This document shows, piece after piece, positions 10,556 through 21,160 of a stretch of DNA of 64,000 nt. The translations under genes were made by a program, and so were the position numbers. Numbering within the stretch: position 1 is the stretch's first letter; every line of letters begins with the position of its first letter. Origin of the DNA: Armigeres subalbatus (Eukaryota > Arthropoda > Insecta > Diptera > Culicidae); NCBI RefSeq assembly GCF_024139115.2, contig NC_085141.1, forward strand, positions 400,458,659-400,522,658, written 5' to 3'. Under the pieces are notes generated by a model. It was given only the letters and a program-made list of their open reading frames with translations. It did no database searches and was not told where the DNA came from.

Positions 10556-11087
10556 ACTGCAAGGTTCCTCGTCCGCCGTCTTCTCTAACTTTCCATTTCC
10601 GCATCGAAATATCAGGTTTACGTATACCCCCCTTCTTCCTGTGTTTCTTCATATACTGGTGTGCTCTACTGATTCTTTCACCCTGCTTATAGTTGTCGAG
10701 ATTTTCGAAAAATTGTTTTTGATCTCTTTTCTCCTTATCTCTGCACAACTGGGAAAATCTAGATTTTGCACATTTTAATTGCTGCGTTGCATTTTGGTTA
10801 TAGGGGTTCATTTTGCATCGGAAGGACCATTTTTTAACGTCAGTCATGGCTTTCTTGCGAGGGGGAGACAACGGTATTTTAAGGAACTCTGATATGGTGC
10901 TATGAGCTGCTTTCTTCAATTTATTGACGAAGGAATCCCATACATCCGAAATTTGCATTTCAAAGATATCCAGTTTTATTTCTCCTAGAGCTTTGTGGTA
11001 GTCTGTTATGAATTTGTCCTGTTGGAGTAACTTGAGATCCAACTTGGTCTGGACTGGGTTATTTAAAGATTTTTCGACCGATACCAT
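10542..11087 (-). pseudogene. Endonuclease-RT linker of OTU-LINE
   Basis: A 181-codon lysine-rich stretch between endonuclease and RT. It contains repeated amphipathic helices (for example DVKKWSFRCKMNPYNQNATQ and CRDKEKRDQKQFFENLDN), as is typical of the linker in RTE/Jockey LINEs, where a charged region precedes the RT fingers. It is separated from the RT by a frameshift near 10550 and from the endonuclease by one near 11110-11140. No catalytic motif is expected. Confidence 0.75.
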
Positions 11088-11109
11088 ATCAGGGTAAGAT
11101 TCGGAGATA

Positions 11110-11688
11110 TTAATTAGACAAGAAAGTAGCTTGTGATCTGTCTCGACTGATGGAATCCAATTCGCATGGACTTTTTAAAAATATCCCGGATTTTGTCATC
11201 GTCATGATATGGTCGATCTGAGAAGCTTCAGTTCTTCTGGCCCATGTGACCAAAAGCGATTTGTCAGACATCGTGCTTCTCACAGCAAGTTTGTGTCGTA
11301 GTACAAAAAATTTAAGTTGTTCCCCATTTGAGTTCGATTGTGAATGGTGAATGAATTTACCAAAACACGATTTTTCTTCGTCGCTCAGATCGTTTCCTAT
11401 TTGAGCATTGGTGTCCCCGAGGCAGATAAGACTTTTTGTACTTTTAATCGAAATAATACAACGGCCTAGATCACTCAAAAACTTTACGTATCCATGGTTT
11501 GGGGCATGGATATTTATAATTTGTACTGTGACCCTCTTACCCCTTATTGGAATAACAAGATCCAATAACTGAATATTCTCGAAGGTATTGTCGATGTTTA
11601 CGATTGAGATGTTCACTCCTTTACGAACTACTAATGCTAATCCACGTGAATGGTTTCCTCCATTTCTCGAAATGTACCATGTATACAC
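11110..11688 (-). pseudogene. Apurinic-type endonuclease of OTU-LINE (main part)
   Basis: The frame contains NGGNHSRGLALVVRKG, QIINIHAPN, the metal/phosphate-site motif CLGDTNAQIG and SQIDHIM. All are in the order expected for the exonuclease-endonuclease-phosphatase fold that nicks the target for LINE insertion. The terminal TDHKLL motif, which supplies the catalytic Asp-His, is present just before the end in another frame, so one frameshift separates it. The N-terminal part of the domain (WNVRG, CLQEV) lies at 12868-12990 beyond the inserted DNA element, and removing that insert rejoins the frame at GEYTWYIS. Confidence 0.85.
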
Positions 11689-12803
11689 ACTTAATTCTAT
11701 TTACCGGGCTCGGTAACTGAATTACCGATTTCTCAACAGCTGAGCTCTCGGTAGTCGCCTCGGTAATCGAATTCTATTACCGAGTTCTCGGTACAGGATT
11801 CATGATAATGAACTGTCAAAAAATACCGAGCAGATTTGTAACAGTTACTGAGCACTCGGTAAAAAAATACTGGTGGATCTGTAAAAATGTAACTGACTTC
11901 TGTAACTCTAATTACCGAGTTAAATGTAATAAAATTTTCATCTTTCTCATAAATAATAAAAAGCAATTGAAATTTCAGTTCTTTAATTGTTTTTATGTGT
12001 ATGTACTTATCAGGATACTTATGTTTTTTTTTGCATCATAATGATTGTTGATACATTTTTCCACTCTTGATTTCTCCCAGTAGCGGAATGACCTCGGAAT
12101 GCTACCTCAAAGGGAACGTCGTAGGGCCTTATCGCCGTCCTGAAAACCTGTTTCTATAATTGAAGAATGTGATTTGTGTAGGAGCAACCTCGGGGGAAAC
12201 AAAATTACACATACCTGCAGTCGGATCCGAATCCAGAATCTAGTAAATAAAATGGTAACGCAGCGACGACCTCAACGACTGGTGATAACCATATAGTTTA
12301 AGTTTTTTTGCCTAGAAATGTATCAATCAAATTGACGAACAAATTTTTGTAAACTGGTATTGGTATGAAATATTGTAACTTACCTGATTATTATATGATT
12401 ATATTTATTAGAATCGATTTATACCAAAGAAATAATCATGAAACAAATTCGTTTAATGAAATCGTTCTCAAGATTCCGATTCGCAAAAATGGCGTCACAT
12501 CAGGCGGCACGTGGTCGGAACTGTGAGCTCGGTATTCATTTTAACTGGGCTCAGTAAAGTGCATTTGATTTTACTGAGTGATCGGTTTAATTTTTGACAA
12601 GTGCAAAACATTTTGTTAGAACAGTGTTGATCGGTTATGCATACTACCGAAACTCAGTATTCTATTTTGAACAACTGAGCCATCGGTAAAATAAATACAG
12701 AAACCAGTAAATTCTTTTGATTAACTGAGTTCTCGGTGAAATTTTCTTTTACCGAATAAAATCAGCAAAAATATTACCGAGCTGAAATTCTCGATTTAAG
12801 TGT
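11687..12803. mobile_element. Nonautonomous DNA element nested in OTU-LINE
   Basis: Termini ACACTTAA and TTAAGTGT form an 8-bp inverted repeat, flanked by ATAC at 11683-11686 and 12804-12807 (the shared flank can be extended to GTATAC). Excision restores the endonuclease codons G-E-Y-T-W. Both subterminal regions (about 11700-11960 and 12525-12790) carry many copies of TACCGAG/CTCGGTA in both orientations, as expected for clustered transposase-binding sites. No transposase frame is present. The superfamily is uncertain. Confidence 0.82.
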
Positions 12804-12867
12804 ATACTCGCCGTCGAAAAAATTTCGTCCGAGATTTAAAGCAAATTCACCGAAGAATGACAAATTC

Positions 12868-14145
12868 TCAGATCAATCGACTTAATTCTAATGCTTCCAC
12901 GTTTACCTCTTGGAGGCATGCGACATGCACATTGCGTCGTACTAGCTCGTTGTTTATTGAATCCCGTTTAGATGAATGGCAACAACCTCGTACATTCCAA
13001 CTGCATAGACCTGGCAGATTATTAGCATAATCATCTGAAGATGTAATTTCCCGAGAATCCACTGATTTGTAAACTTCCGTAACACTATGAAAAATTCCAG
13101 TTTCGTTAAGGACTGTGTAAAATAGATTCGCCTGTTTGACATAATCCATTCCAGAACCGTCAGGTATGAAACAATTCCATATTTCACCATCATTGTCATA
13201 TACCTTCACTTTCACAAAACACGTGTTCACGATAGCTAATATCTTTTTGTAATCTTCGCTACAAATATTAGCTTGCTCTGTTGCGTTATATGCTGATATT
13301 GCTCTTGCTTTAATAAATTCCTGGTTCCGATTTATGTAGTTGATAGCAAGCTCATCGATCGTTGTCATTTTCTTTTTGAATTCTTCCCTATCTTCTACAC
13401 TTCTTATAATTTGGTGAGTGATCGCGAACAGTAAGGACTCAGAGGAGATTGGCGATACTAAGTACTTCAAAACTGGCTTGCCTGAACAGTCATCTACTAA
13501 CCTTCCAAATGACACTTCATACTCATCATCCTGAACCATCTCCCCGACAGCCTCATCCTGCTCCGATATTCCGTATCCAACTTGAATCTCACTCTGACTC
13601 TGCCGCAGACTGCCACCTTCGTTCTCTGAATAATCATCTGATTGCCTTTGATTTGTCATGACCGGTTCATACTGCTCTCTGACTTCTCGAATACTGTCAT
13701 AATGGTTCACACCGTTATAAAAAATGTTAATCGTTACATTACCATCCCTGGCCTCAAATATTAGCGGTTGTGATTGAACAGAAAAAACTCGTATTGTCAC
13801 TCCAAGTACATCTCGAGCCGCGGAAATTGCTTCGGAACCCGCCCATTCACCACTTTTTTTAATGCTTTGTAAATATCCGGATATTATCGCATCTTGTCTA
13901 TCATTTTGTGGCCACGAAGCTCCGATTCCAATGGCTTCTATTAAAATCAAGTTTCGATAATCGTCAATGTGTAGTTCGAGATGCTTGACACATTCTTGTC
14001 GTAAAACGAAAATTGCAGTTTGGAAAACTTCATGTGTATGGTGCAGCCCTGTCAGCTGGTGGATTATAGAAGAAAATAAACAGTTTCCATCGCCGGGCAT
14101 AGGGTCGATGAGAAGGATGTATTTGTCATTCACCGTCCTCTCCAT
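12868..14145 (-). CDS. OTU cysteine protease domain fused to LINE endonuclease N-terminus
   Basis: A 425-codon frame starting at ATG 14145. Residues about 10-155 match the OTU deubiquitinase fold. GDGNCLFSSI carries the catalytic Asp19 and Cys22, GEWAGSEAISAARDVLGV gives the substrate-strand region, and GVNHYDSI carries the catalytic His148. Residues about 205-370 look like a second, degenerate OTU copy: SESLLFAITHQI aligns with the catalytic loop but has Ser-Leu in place of Asn-Cys, so it would be inactive. The last 55 residues begin the LINE endonuclease (LCSWNVRG, VACLQEVNVE). The frame ends prematurely at 12868, after which endonuclease sequence continues with stops to the DNA element at 12803. 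OTU enzymes cleave ubiquitin chains; a role in protecting the LINE ribonucleoprotein from ubiquitin-dependent turnover is only an inference. Confidence 0.87.
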   Translation of the reverse strand: MERTVNDKYILLIDPMPGDGNCLFSSIIHQLTGLHHTHEVFQTAIFVLRQECVKHLELHIDDYRNLILIEAIGIGASWPQNDRQDAIISGYLQSIKKSGEWAGSEAISAARDVLGVTIRVFSVQSQPLIFEARDGNVTINIFYNGVNHYDSIREVREQYEPVMTNQRQSDDYSENEGGSLRQSQSEIQVGYGISEQDEAVGEMVQDDEYEVSFGRLVDDCSGKPVLKYLVSPISSESLLFAITHQIIRSVEDREEFKKKMTTIDELAINYINRNQEFIKARAISAYNATEQANICSEDYKKILAIVNTCFVKVKVYDNDGEIWNCFIPDGSGMDYVKQANLFYTVLNETGIFHSVTEVYKSVDSREITSSDDYANNLPGLCSWNVRGCCHSSKRDSINNELVRRNVHVACLQEVNVEALELSRLI

Positions 14146-15050
14146 ATTCCATAAGTTGTATGGTTCCGATTTTGGCTACCACTACCACAATGAAAAAACT
14201 AATTAACTCTCGATATATAAAAGAACGACAATAATATACCTATCTATCCATTGGGGACGAAATTAACTTGATTTCCCGAGACTTGTCTCTAGCCTTATGA
14301 TGAACAAAACAAAAAACTCAACTAATCCTCAATCATCGGCAAGCTATTGCAACAAAAATTCATATCAATCACAGTGGTAAATCAGTTGACTTCTACTATT
14401 TCAACAACTACTGGTTCTCGCCTTTGGCTCAGAGATATAAATTACAAAATTTTAACAGTTACCTTCCGAGTGTGCTTGTCGGTCTTATACATACACATTC
14501 ATTCGTACCACTCATACATAAGTACTTACGTGCCTGAGAGAGGAACTCACTCAGGATTTTTTTTTTCTTGTATACATATTCCAGACCATCCGTTACACTA
14601 TGTCGTTCTGCTCCTCTCCATCATCTTTCAAAGTTGTATGCAATCAACTTAGACCGCACATTAGTAGAGCAAGAGAGACAACATAACATGTCCCATACAG
14701 CTATAGGTTCACTAATCATCGTCATTATCATCATCAAATTTCAAAGGACGCACACGTATACATATATATCTGTATTTTCTTTCTGTATCACTTCGTATCA
14801 CATATACATTATAATATCACCAAATACGCCATTTCTTTCCAGAAAAAACTTTATATTTCCTTTCGCTATTTTATTAACATATGGATACATGGCACAACAA
14901 CTTCACAATATTCCTTCACTTAGGACCTCCGAAGGTCTAACCCACGGCCCAAAACGATTAAAAAACCACTAATTCGTCACGAAACAAAACATTTCGACGC
15001 GAGCAATGCACCACTCTCGTTCCGCGAACCGAACCGAACCCCTGTTTCCC
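14146..15050 (-). other. 5' leader of OTU-LINE
   Basis: About 0.9 kb lie between the right target duplication and the OTU start codon. They contain no long frame in LINE sense. The end proximal to the target duplication includes repeated GGTTCG (about 15020-15045 on the minus strand). This is where an internal promoter would sit, but I cannot identify one. Confidence 0.5.
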
Positions 15051-15072
15051 GATCCACTGGCTTCGGTGTTTT
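15051..15072 (+). repeat. Target-site duplication, right copy (22 bp)
   Basis: Exact copy of 8457-8478, in frame with the continuing RNase H coding sequence (STGFGVF). Confidence 0.93.
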
Positions 15073-16240
15073 CAACGTAAATTCAACCACCTTCCGAAAA
15101 CTTCAAGAACCGTGTTCGGTTTATGTTGCTGAGCTGGCAGCAATTAATTTCGCTTTGGGAATAATTTCCAATCAGCCCGTAGACCATTATTTCATCTTCT
15201 CGGATAGTCTTAGTTCTATCGAGGCACTCCGGTCGATGAAACCTGGTAAGCACGCATCTTACTTTCTTACAACTGTAAGAGAGCAGATGCGTGATTTGGT
15301 CGAAAGATCATTCAAGATTACCTTTGTATGGGTCCCATCCCATTGCCTAATCTATGGCAATGAGAAGGCGGACTCGCTAGCAAAGGTGGGCGCACAGGAA
15401 GGTGAAGTTTTTGATAGACAAATCTCGAACAACGAGTTTTTCCCATTAGTCCGTCAGAGTACTCTTCAAAATTGGCAAATGATTTAGTCACACAATGAAC
15501 TTGGACGGTGGCTGTTTTCCATAGTTCCTAAAGTTTCTGCGCGAGCGTGGTTCAGAGGTGAGGACTTAAGCCGAGGCTTCATTCACACGATGTCGAGACT
15601 TATGTCCAATCACTATTCACTAAACGCACACCTCTATAGAATAAACCTGGTCGATAGCAACCTATGTAGGTGTGGAGCCGGTTACGATGACATCGATCAC
15701 GTAGTTTGGTATTGCTCGGAAAACGACGCCTCCAGAGAGCAACTATTGGATACCCTTGTGGCCCGAGGTAAACAACCCTACAGGGAAGTAAGAGGTGTTT
15801 TGGTGGATCGCGATGTGGTTTATATGCAGGCCATCTATGCCTTTCTTTGCTCGTCTGACATGAAAGTCTAATTCCCCTATTTTTTTTTCTTTCTCGTTTT
15901 TGTTTTGTTTTTGTCTTATTGTTCTGTGTAATACTAAGCTATGGCCATCCGGTAGATGTTCCCTGACGAACCACAACTCGAGCCCGACGCTACGCCATAC
16001 CGTTAATGACGTCAAATACCCGGATGAGCAGCTGTAATATCACAAACCTAAATCCCAACCTAGTCCGTCCTGAAATTACGCAATCTAACCTTGAGTCGCC
16101 ACGAGTATCTTGGTCTATACCCTTTCCCCTTACTAACTGTTGATAATAAGATGATATCGATTGTAAATATCATAAAGTCTCGGCTCCGTTAAGTGTTATA
16201 CACGCCTGAGCCTGTCAAATAAACGCAATTACTGTAAAAC
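15073..16240 (+). pseudogene. I-type LINE relic, downstream part (RNase H, zinc knuckle, 3' UTR)
   Basis: The frame resumes the RNase H domain begun at 8430-8478. YVAELAAINFAL carries the catalytic Glu, FSDSLSSIEAL the second Asp, WVPSHCLIYGNEKADSLAK the His/Asp region. Next come a stop (15485-15487) and a C-terminal stretch NHYSLNAHLYRINLVDSN with a Cys-Cys-His-Cys cluster (LCRCGAGYDD, DHVVWYC) typical of I/Loner-like LINE C-termini. After the stop near 15871 comes a 3' untranslated region ending about 16240 in an A-rich tract. The RT itself is missing from the window side at 8.2 kb, so this copy was 5' truncated or decayed before the OTU-LINE arrived. Confidence 0.85.
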
Positions 16241-17310
16241 TACGATTCAGAAGACCTAAAATAGATGCCCCCTACTCGAAATTCTGGCTACGCCTATGTG
16301 GCCGCATTTGATAGCAATACACACAATACATGTACAAAATACACTCAGACGACCGGGACTGAGATTGTCGAACGTGGTCAAGATTGTAGAACATTTCTAT
16401 ATTCAAAAATATTTAAAAAGTTTTTCTATGAATTCAAGTAGTTCGCATCACACTGTTTATAGGTTAAAGGAGAAAAATATGTTTCAAAACGATTTAATAC
16501 GCTTTCAAGATAAACAATTCATAATGTGTCCCGGAATGGCCCAAGACAAATCTGGTCACTTTACTGTAAATGCTTCAGAAAATTTAAGTGCAACTTACGT
16601 GTCCGTTGAATTCTATATAAAACTCAGGTAGAACTTACCTGATTAACACGTGGAATGATAATTCTACCGGAAAACCAGGTAAAAATTATGTACGTGAATT
16701 TCAGGAAACCAAACATAACATGTTTTATATTCCCATTTCCACATCAATTCAACATGGTTCTTAGGTTAATAATGATGTTTTCGGTGTTACTTGGGCTGGT
16801 TTGATCTTCAGATTTGAACTACCCACACCCTCACAAAAAATATTTTAGATATCCCTGGTATTAATAAAAGCATGAGGTTGGTGCTTTAATCATTTCTACG
16901 ATGAGATACATTTGTAGTTAGATTGAAAACTGAAGTTCCAGAACATAACCAGAACTACAATGAAGATAATAGCCTACACGCCTACACGCCAGTCTATTCC
17001 ACACAATTAACCCCACTTATTGTACAAAGGCACAGTGGAGATTGAGGCTGTTGACATATTTACATAGATGCCTTATGCAAGTCCACTGACAAGGATATCA
17101 TCAAGCGACCTACAACCATTTCCGTATCATGCTGAGGACAATCGTTTCACTCCTGGGTTAATTATCCTTCCATACTATTTAAGGCTAGTTCATTCCCGAC
17201 AATATTATCATAGTTTTAAATTATTTGGTCCGATGATTGAAGAATATTTATTCTTTAATATGCCATTGCTCGACAATATCGAAGGCGTATAGAATCTTGT
17301 GCAGACATTT
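16241..17310. other. Unassigned intergenic DNA
   Basis: No recognisable domain or repeat boundary. Short frames at 16296-16631 and 17068-17292 look random. Confidence 0.35.
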
Positions 17311-17324
17311 ACATTAAATTCAAC

Positions 17325-17537
17325 TTGTTTTCGCTGTTTTCCCTTAGGAGTCTTGACCTCGTGTTTCGTGTTGTTCGCTGTTGTTTTTTTTTATTTTCGC
17401 TCCCACCCAAAGATAATCCGCCAAAATTGGCAAAACAAGTGACAGCAAATCCACAGGATAATGAAACATTAAAACCAATCATGCCGCTGCTGGGCGTGGA
17501 TCCGGATCCATTGACCAGACCAACAGGCGTCTCCTGA
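17325..17537 (+). pseudogene. Possible terminal exon or processed-gene relic, unrecognised
   Basis: The last 43 codons (from about 17405) encode a proline-rich polar tail of ordinary complexity, ending in PLLGVDPDPLTRPTGVS and a TGA stop. AATAAA follows within 6 bases (17541-17546). A pyrimidine-rich tract precedes it, so it could be a last exon with an acceptor near 17340 or 17410, or a retrocopy. Neither upstream exons nor a family could be identified. The codon content differs from the AT-rich surroundings. Confidence 0.3.
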
Positions 17538-17930
17538 TTTAATAAAGTTTAATCAAGGCAAACCATTAATAATATTACACGCTCTTTCACTTTCCGTTGC
17601 TGCTGAAGGTGGTTTACATTATGCTCCCCTGATTCTTAGACTGCTTCTACACACATAACTGGCCCATGTTTGGCTAATTTCAGAGCCGAATGGATTATTT
17701 ATGCCTTTTACAGCGGTATATGAGGTAGCTGGTAGGAACTGACCGAGTCTTGTCCTGACAGCAATAGCACCAAACCCAAAGACCCAATCATTATGTCCGC
17801 GCGTTATGATAAGAAGAAATTGTAAGACAAATACGGAATTTCGAGAAATACACATTAAATATTCCAAGGGCAGTGAATACTGAAGTTATTTTGCAAGATG
17901 AGTGGTAACCCAACAGTGTCACACACAATT

Positions 17931-18535
17931 GAACCGGTGCCAGCAAAAGTGGTACATAAACCATTTTTGTCGATTTTGTGTTTTTTACACCAACTGCTTC
18001 AGTGAGCAAAGGTCTAGTAAGCGAATAACGAAAAAGTGATTTTTGACAACTAAATCTGGAGATATGCACTTTTTAATTTCTGGTATATATCACAATGGCA
18101 ATTTTGTTACCAGAAAAAGTGGTACATGTGCGCTGCTACCCGCTAAAACCAGCTTAATGAAAAGAAAATTTGACAACTTGGATATTTCCGCAACAGATTT
18201 TAACCCTATTTTGAATTTCAAGATGGTTTACTGACGTTTCAAATAATTTATAAATGTACATGTACCACTTTTACTGACAACGGTTTCCGGTTTCTGTTGC
18301 ATTTTGCTCCCATTAATAGTGGTACATGTGCATTTTGTTCCAATAAACTTAAAATTTGTCAAAAAACTTCGCATATTTCTCATTACTACCTTTAGGCACA
18401 TCAGTCATAACACGTTGATACAGTTGAGATGCAGAAAATTGCAAATTTGAATTTTATTTTCGAAGTTTTTGGAAAAATGCGTCTCCTGTAAAATTTACTC
18501 AATGTAACATGTACCACTTTCGTTGACACCGGTTC
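17931..18535. mobile_element. Foldback MITE with AATT flanks
   Basis: Ends GAACCGGTG and CACCGGTTC are inverted, and similarity runs about 25 bp inward to AAGTGGTACAT / ATGTACCACTTT. AATT flanks both sides (17927-17930, 18536-18539). The motif GTGGTACATG recurs several times inside. No coding capacity. Confidence 0.75.
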
Positions 18536-18639
18536 AATTCAAACTATTTAAACGCATTTAATTGAGCGACATAATCTAAAACAAGAATGCCATAAAAATT
18601 AAATATATAGGTAAGATTTAATAGAAATGGCGATATTGT

Positions 18640-18690
18640 TTATACTAAAGACACACTTGTGGTACAAGTACCATGATTATATACCCTTAA
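18640..18690 (+). repeat. Truncated end of the GACACACT/GTGGTACAAG repeat
   Basis: The segment TATACTAAAGACACACTTGT and the bases following it match the left arm of the foldback element at 29032-29186 but no right arm follows. Confidence 0.6.
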
Positions 18691-19660
18691 GAGAATTCTT
18701 TCGGGATTCTGAAGAGAATCCTTTCGGGATTCTGAAGAGAATCCTTTCGGGATTCTGAAGAGAATCCTTTCGGGGTTCTGAAGAGGATTCTTTCGGAATT
18801 CTGAAGAGAATTCTTTAGGGATTGTGAAGAGAATCCTTTCGGGATTCTGAGGATAATCCTTTCGGGATTCATAATAGCATGCTCACTGGCGGAGCTAGCT
18901 ATTGTTGTTTGATGGGGCACCACTAAGCGCAAGAACATCAGCCTTCGAGAACATTGGTGTGATTGCATCGCGTGGTGCCCCACCTCTGTCTCCGCCACAT
19001 GCTTTCAGGATTCTGACGAAAATCCTTTCGTAAATCCTTGGAGAAACTTTTAGGGTTTCCGGAGAGAATCTTTTCAGGTTTCTGGAGATAATCTTTTCAG
19101 GATTCTGGAGAGAATTCATCCGTAATTTCTTACAGCATCTTGAAGCAGAATTTTGAAGCCAGAATAACTCAGAGAATACTTTCAGAAGTACTTAGAAAAT
19201 TCTTTCGAAATTCCTCAGATATGTAATCCTTTCAAGATACCTCATAGATCCTTTAGGGATTCCAAAGATTATCTTTCATAAATTACGAAAGGGATACTGG
19301 GAGTACAAAGGAAATCCTGGAAGTTGAAAGAACTGGAATAATGGAGTGATTTTTTTAGGAATTCACTTCAGAATCTCGGAAGGATCTCCTTTGATATCCC
19401 GGAAGCATCTCCGTTGAAATCTCAAAATCTCCCAGAAGGGTCCCCTTTCGAATCCCGGAAGGATTCCCTTGGGAATCCCAAAGGTATTCCCATTGGAATC
19501 CCGGAAGTATTCCCATCCGAATCCCGGTCGGGTTCCCTTCGGAATCCCGGAATGGTTTCCTTCGGACTCTAGGAAGGGTTCCCATCGGAACCAAGGATGA
19601 AATTCCTTTGTAACCCTTTGGAACGAAAAGATTAAACTTGGAATTTCGGAAAGATCTCAC
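18690..19660. repeat. 24-bp minisatellite grading into degenerate array
   Basis: From 18690 to 18870 a 24-bp unit (GAATCCTTTCGGGATTCTGA core) is repeated about seven times with few changes. From 19000 to 19660 related units of variable length (GGAATCCCGGAAG, CTTTCGGAATC) continue. A small foldback of about 110 bp (18893-19003, ends TGGCGGAG/CTCCGCCA, inner GGGGCACCAC/GTGGTGCCCC) separates the two parts. Confidence 0.75.
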
Positions 19661-19929
19661 CCCTCTCCGGAGGTGCAAATCTTACTGAGCGTCTGTTCTC
19701 CATGTTGGGGGCGGCTGATCACCGTCCGAGTGCCAGCGAGGGACTCTAAGTGAAACTGTGCACCTTGGTCCACCGGGAATAAGGAGAATTGGTCCTCCGG
19801 AAGTTTAGGGGGTTTGGTGTCAGGCCCTGAAAGCCAGTCTTAAAAAAAACATAAGCAACGAACAATCAACAATAGAGTTCGGACCGGAACCATCGGCGAA
19901 GACCACTGCGACAAAAAGGGACTAGCGAT

Positions 19930-20690
19930 TAGAAACCCAATTCGTGAAACTGCAAATCTCTCAACTTTATCGGGAGCACACGCATGCTCGCCGATGTGCT
20001 CAAGGACCGTGGATTCGGCATCGTAGCACTGCAGGAGGTTTGTTGGAAGGGATCAATGGTGCGAACGTTTAGAGGTAATCATACAATCTACCAGAGCTGC
20101 GGCAACACACACGAGCTGGGAACAGCTTTCATAGTGATGGGCGATATGCAAAGACGCGTGATCGAGTGGTGGCCGATCAATGAAAGAATGTGCAAGTTGA
20201 GCATCAAAGGCTGGTTCTTCAACTTCAGCATAATCAATGTGCATAGCCCACACTCCGGAAGCACTGATGATGATAAGGACGCATTCTACGCGCAGCTGGA
20301 ACGTGAGTACGACAGCTGCCCAAGCCATGACGTCAAAATCATCATAGGAGATTTGAACGCTCAGGTTGGCCAAGAGGAGGAGTTTAGACCGACTATTGGA
20401 AAGTTCAGCGCTCACCGGCTGACGAACGAAAACGGCCTACGACTAATTGCAGCACGTACTTTCAACACAGCCTTCCGTATCGGTACACCTGGAGATCACC
20501 ACTGCAGACAGAATCACAAATCGACCACGTTCTGATTGATGGACGGCACTTCTCCGACATTATCGACGTCAGGACATATCGTGGCGCTAACATCGACTCT
20601 GACCACTATCTGGTGATGGTTAAACTGCGCCCAAAACTATCCGTCATCAACGCCGCGGTACGACCTAGAGCGACTGAAGCAACCTGATGT
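19930..20690 (+). pseudogene. RTE copy 1 endonuclease
   Basis: Apurinic-type endonuclease. It shows VALQEVCWKG (catalytic Glu), SCGNTHELGTAFIV, FSIINVHSPHSG, IIIGDLNAQVGQ (Asp/Asn) and, after a frameshift near 20520, QIDHVLIDGRHFSD and NIDSDHYLVMV (catalytic Asp-His). The whole domain is recognisable in two frames. It would nick chromosomal DNA to prime reverse transcription. Confidence 0.85.
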
Positions 20691-21160
20691 CGCCACTGCA
20701 TACGCGCAGAATCTCGAGGCAGCGTTACCGGAAGAAGGTGAGCTCGACGGGGCCCCTCTTGAGGACTGCTGGAATACAGTTAAAGCAGCCATCAATGACG
20801 CAGCGGAGAACAACGTCGGGTATATCAGACGAAGTCGACGGAACGATTGGTTCGACGAAGAGTGCAGACAGATTCTGGAGGAGAAGGACGCAGCGCGAGC
20901 GGTCGCGCTGCAGCAAGGTACCCGGCAGAACGTGGAACGTTATAGATGGAAGCGGAGACAGCAGACCCGCCTTTTTCAGGAGAAGAAACGCCGCCGCCTG
21001 GAAGAAGCGGAGTGCGAGGAGATGGAACAGCTGTGCCGTTCTCAAGAAACACGCAAGTTCTACCAGAAGCTCAACGCATCCCGCAAAGGAGGAGAAGATG
21101 ACTACGTCAGTTCAGCGGACGATGGAAGCCAACCAGCCCCCACCTTGAGGGAAGTTAAGG

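Larger units (their letters stand above)
8479..15050 (-). mobile_element. OTU-protease-encoding LINE, nearly full length
   Basis: A non-LTR retrotransposon inserted into the RNase H region of another LINE. It is bounded by exact 22-bp target duplications (8457-8478 and 15051-15072) and ends in five AGCAT units (8479-8503), a short-repeat 3' tail like those of RTE/I elements. Reading the minus strand, it has a 0.9-kb leader, an OTU cysteine-protease domain, an apurinic-type endonuclease, a reverse transcriptase with a YADD box, and a C-terminal region ending near 9010. A 1117-bp DNA element (11687-12803) interrupts the endonuclease, so the original length was about 5.45 kb. Coding damage is limited to a handful of stops and frameshifts, so it is fairly young. 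The RT and tail region resemble RTE-superfamily elements; the clade cannot be fixed without a tree. Confidence 0.88.

Noticed and set aside
12868..14145. OTU frame as a stand-alone host deubiquitinase gene
   Set aside because: It continues in frame into a LINE endonuclease and lies within exact target duplications with the RT downstream, so it belongs to the retrotransposon.
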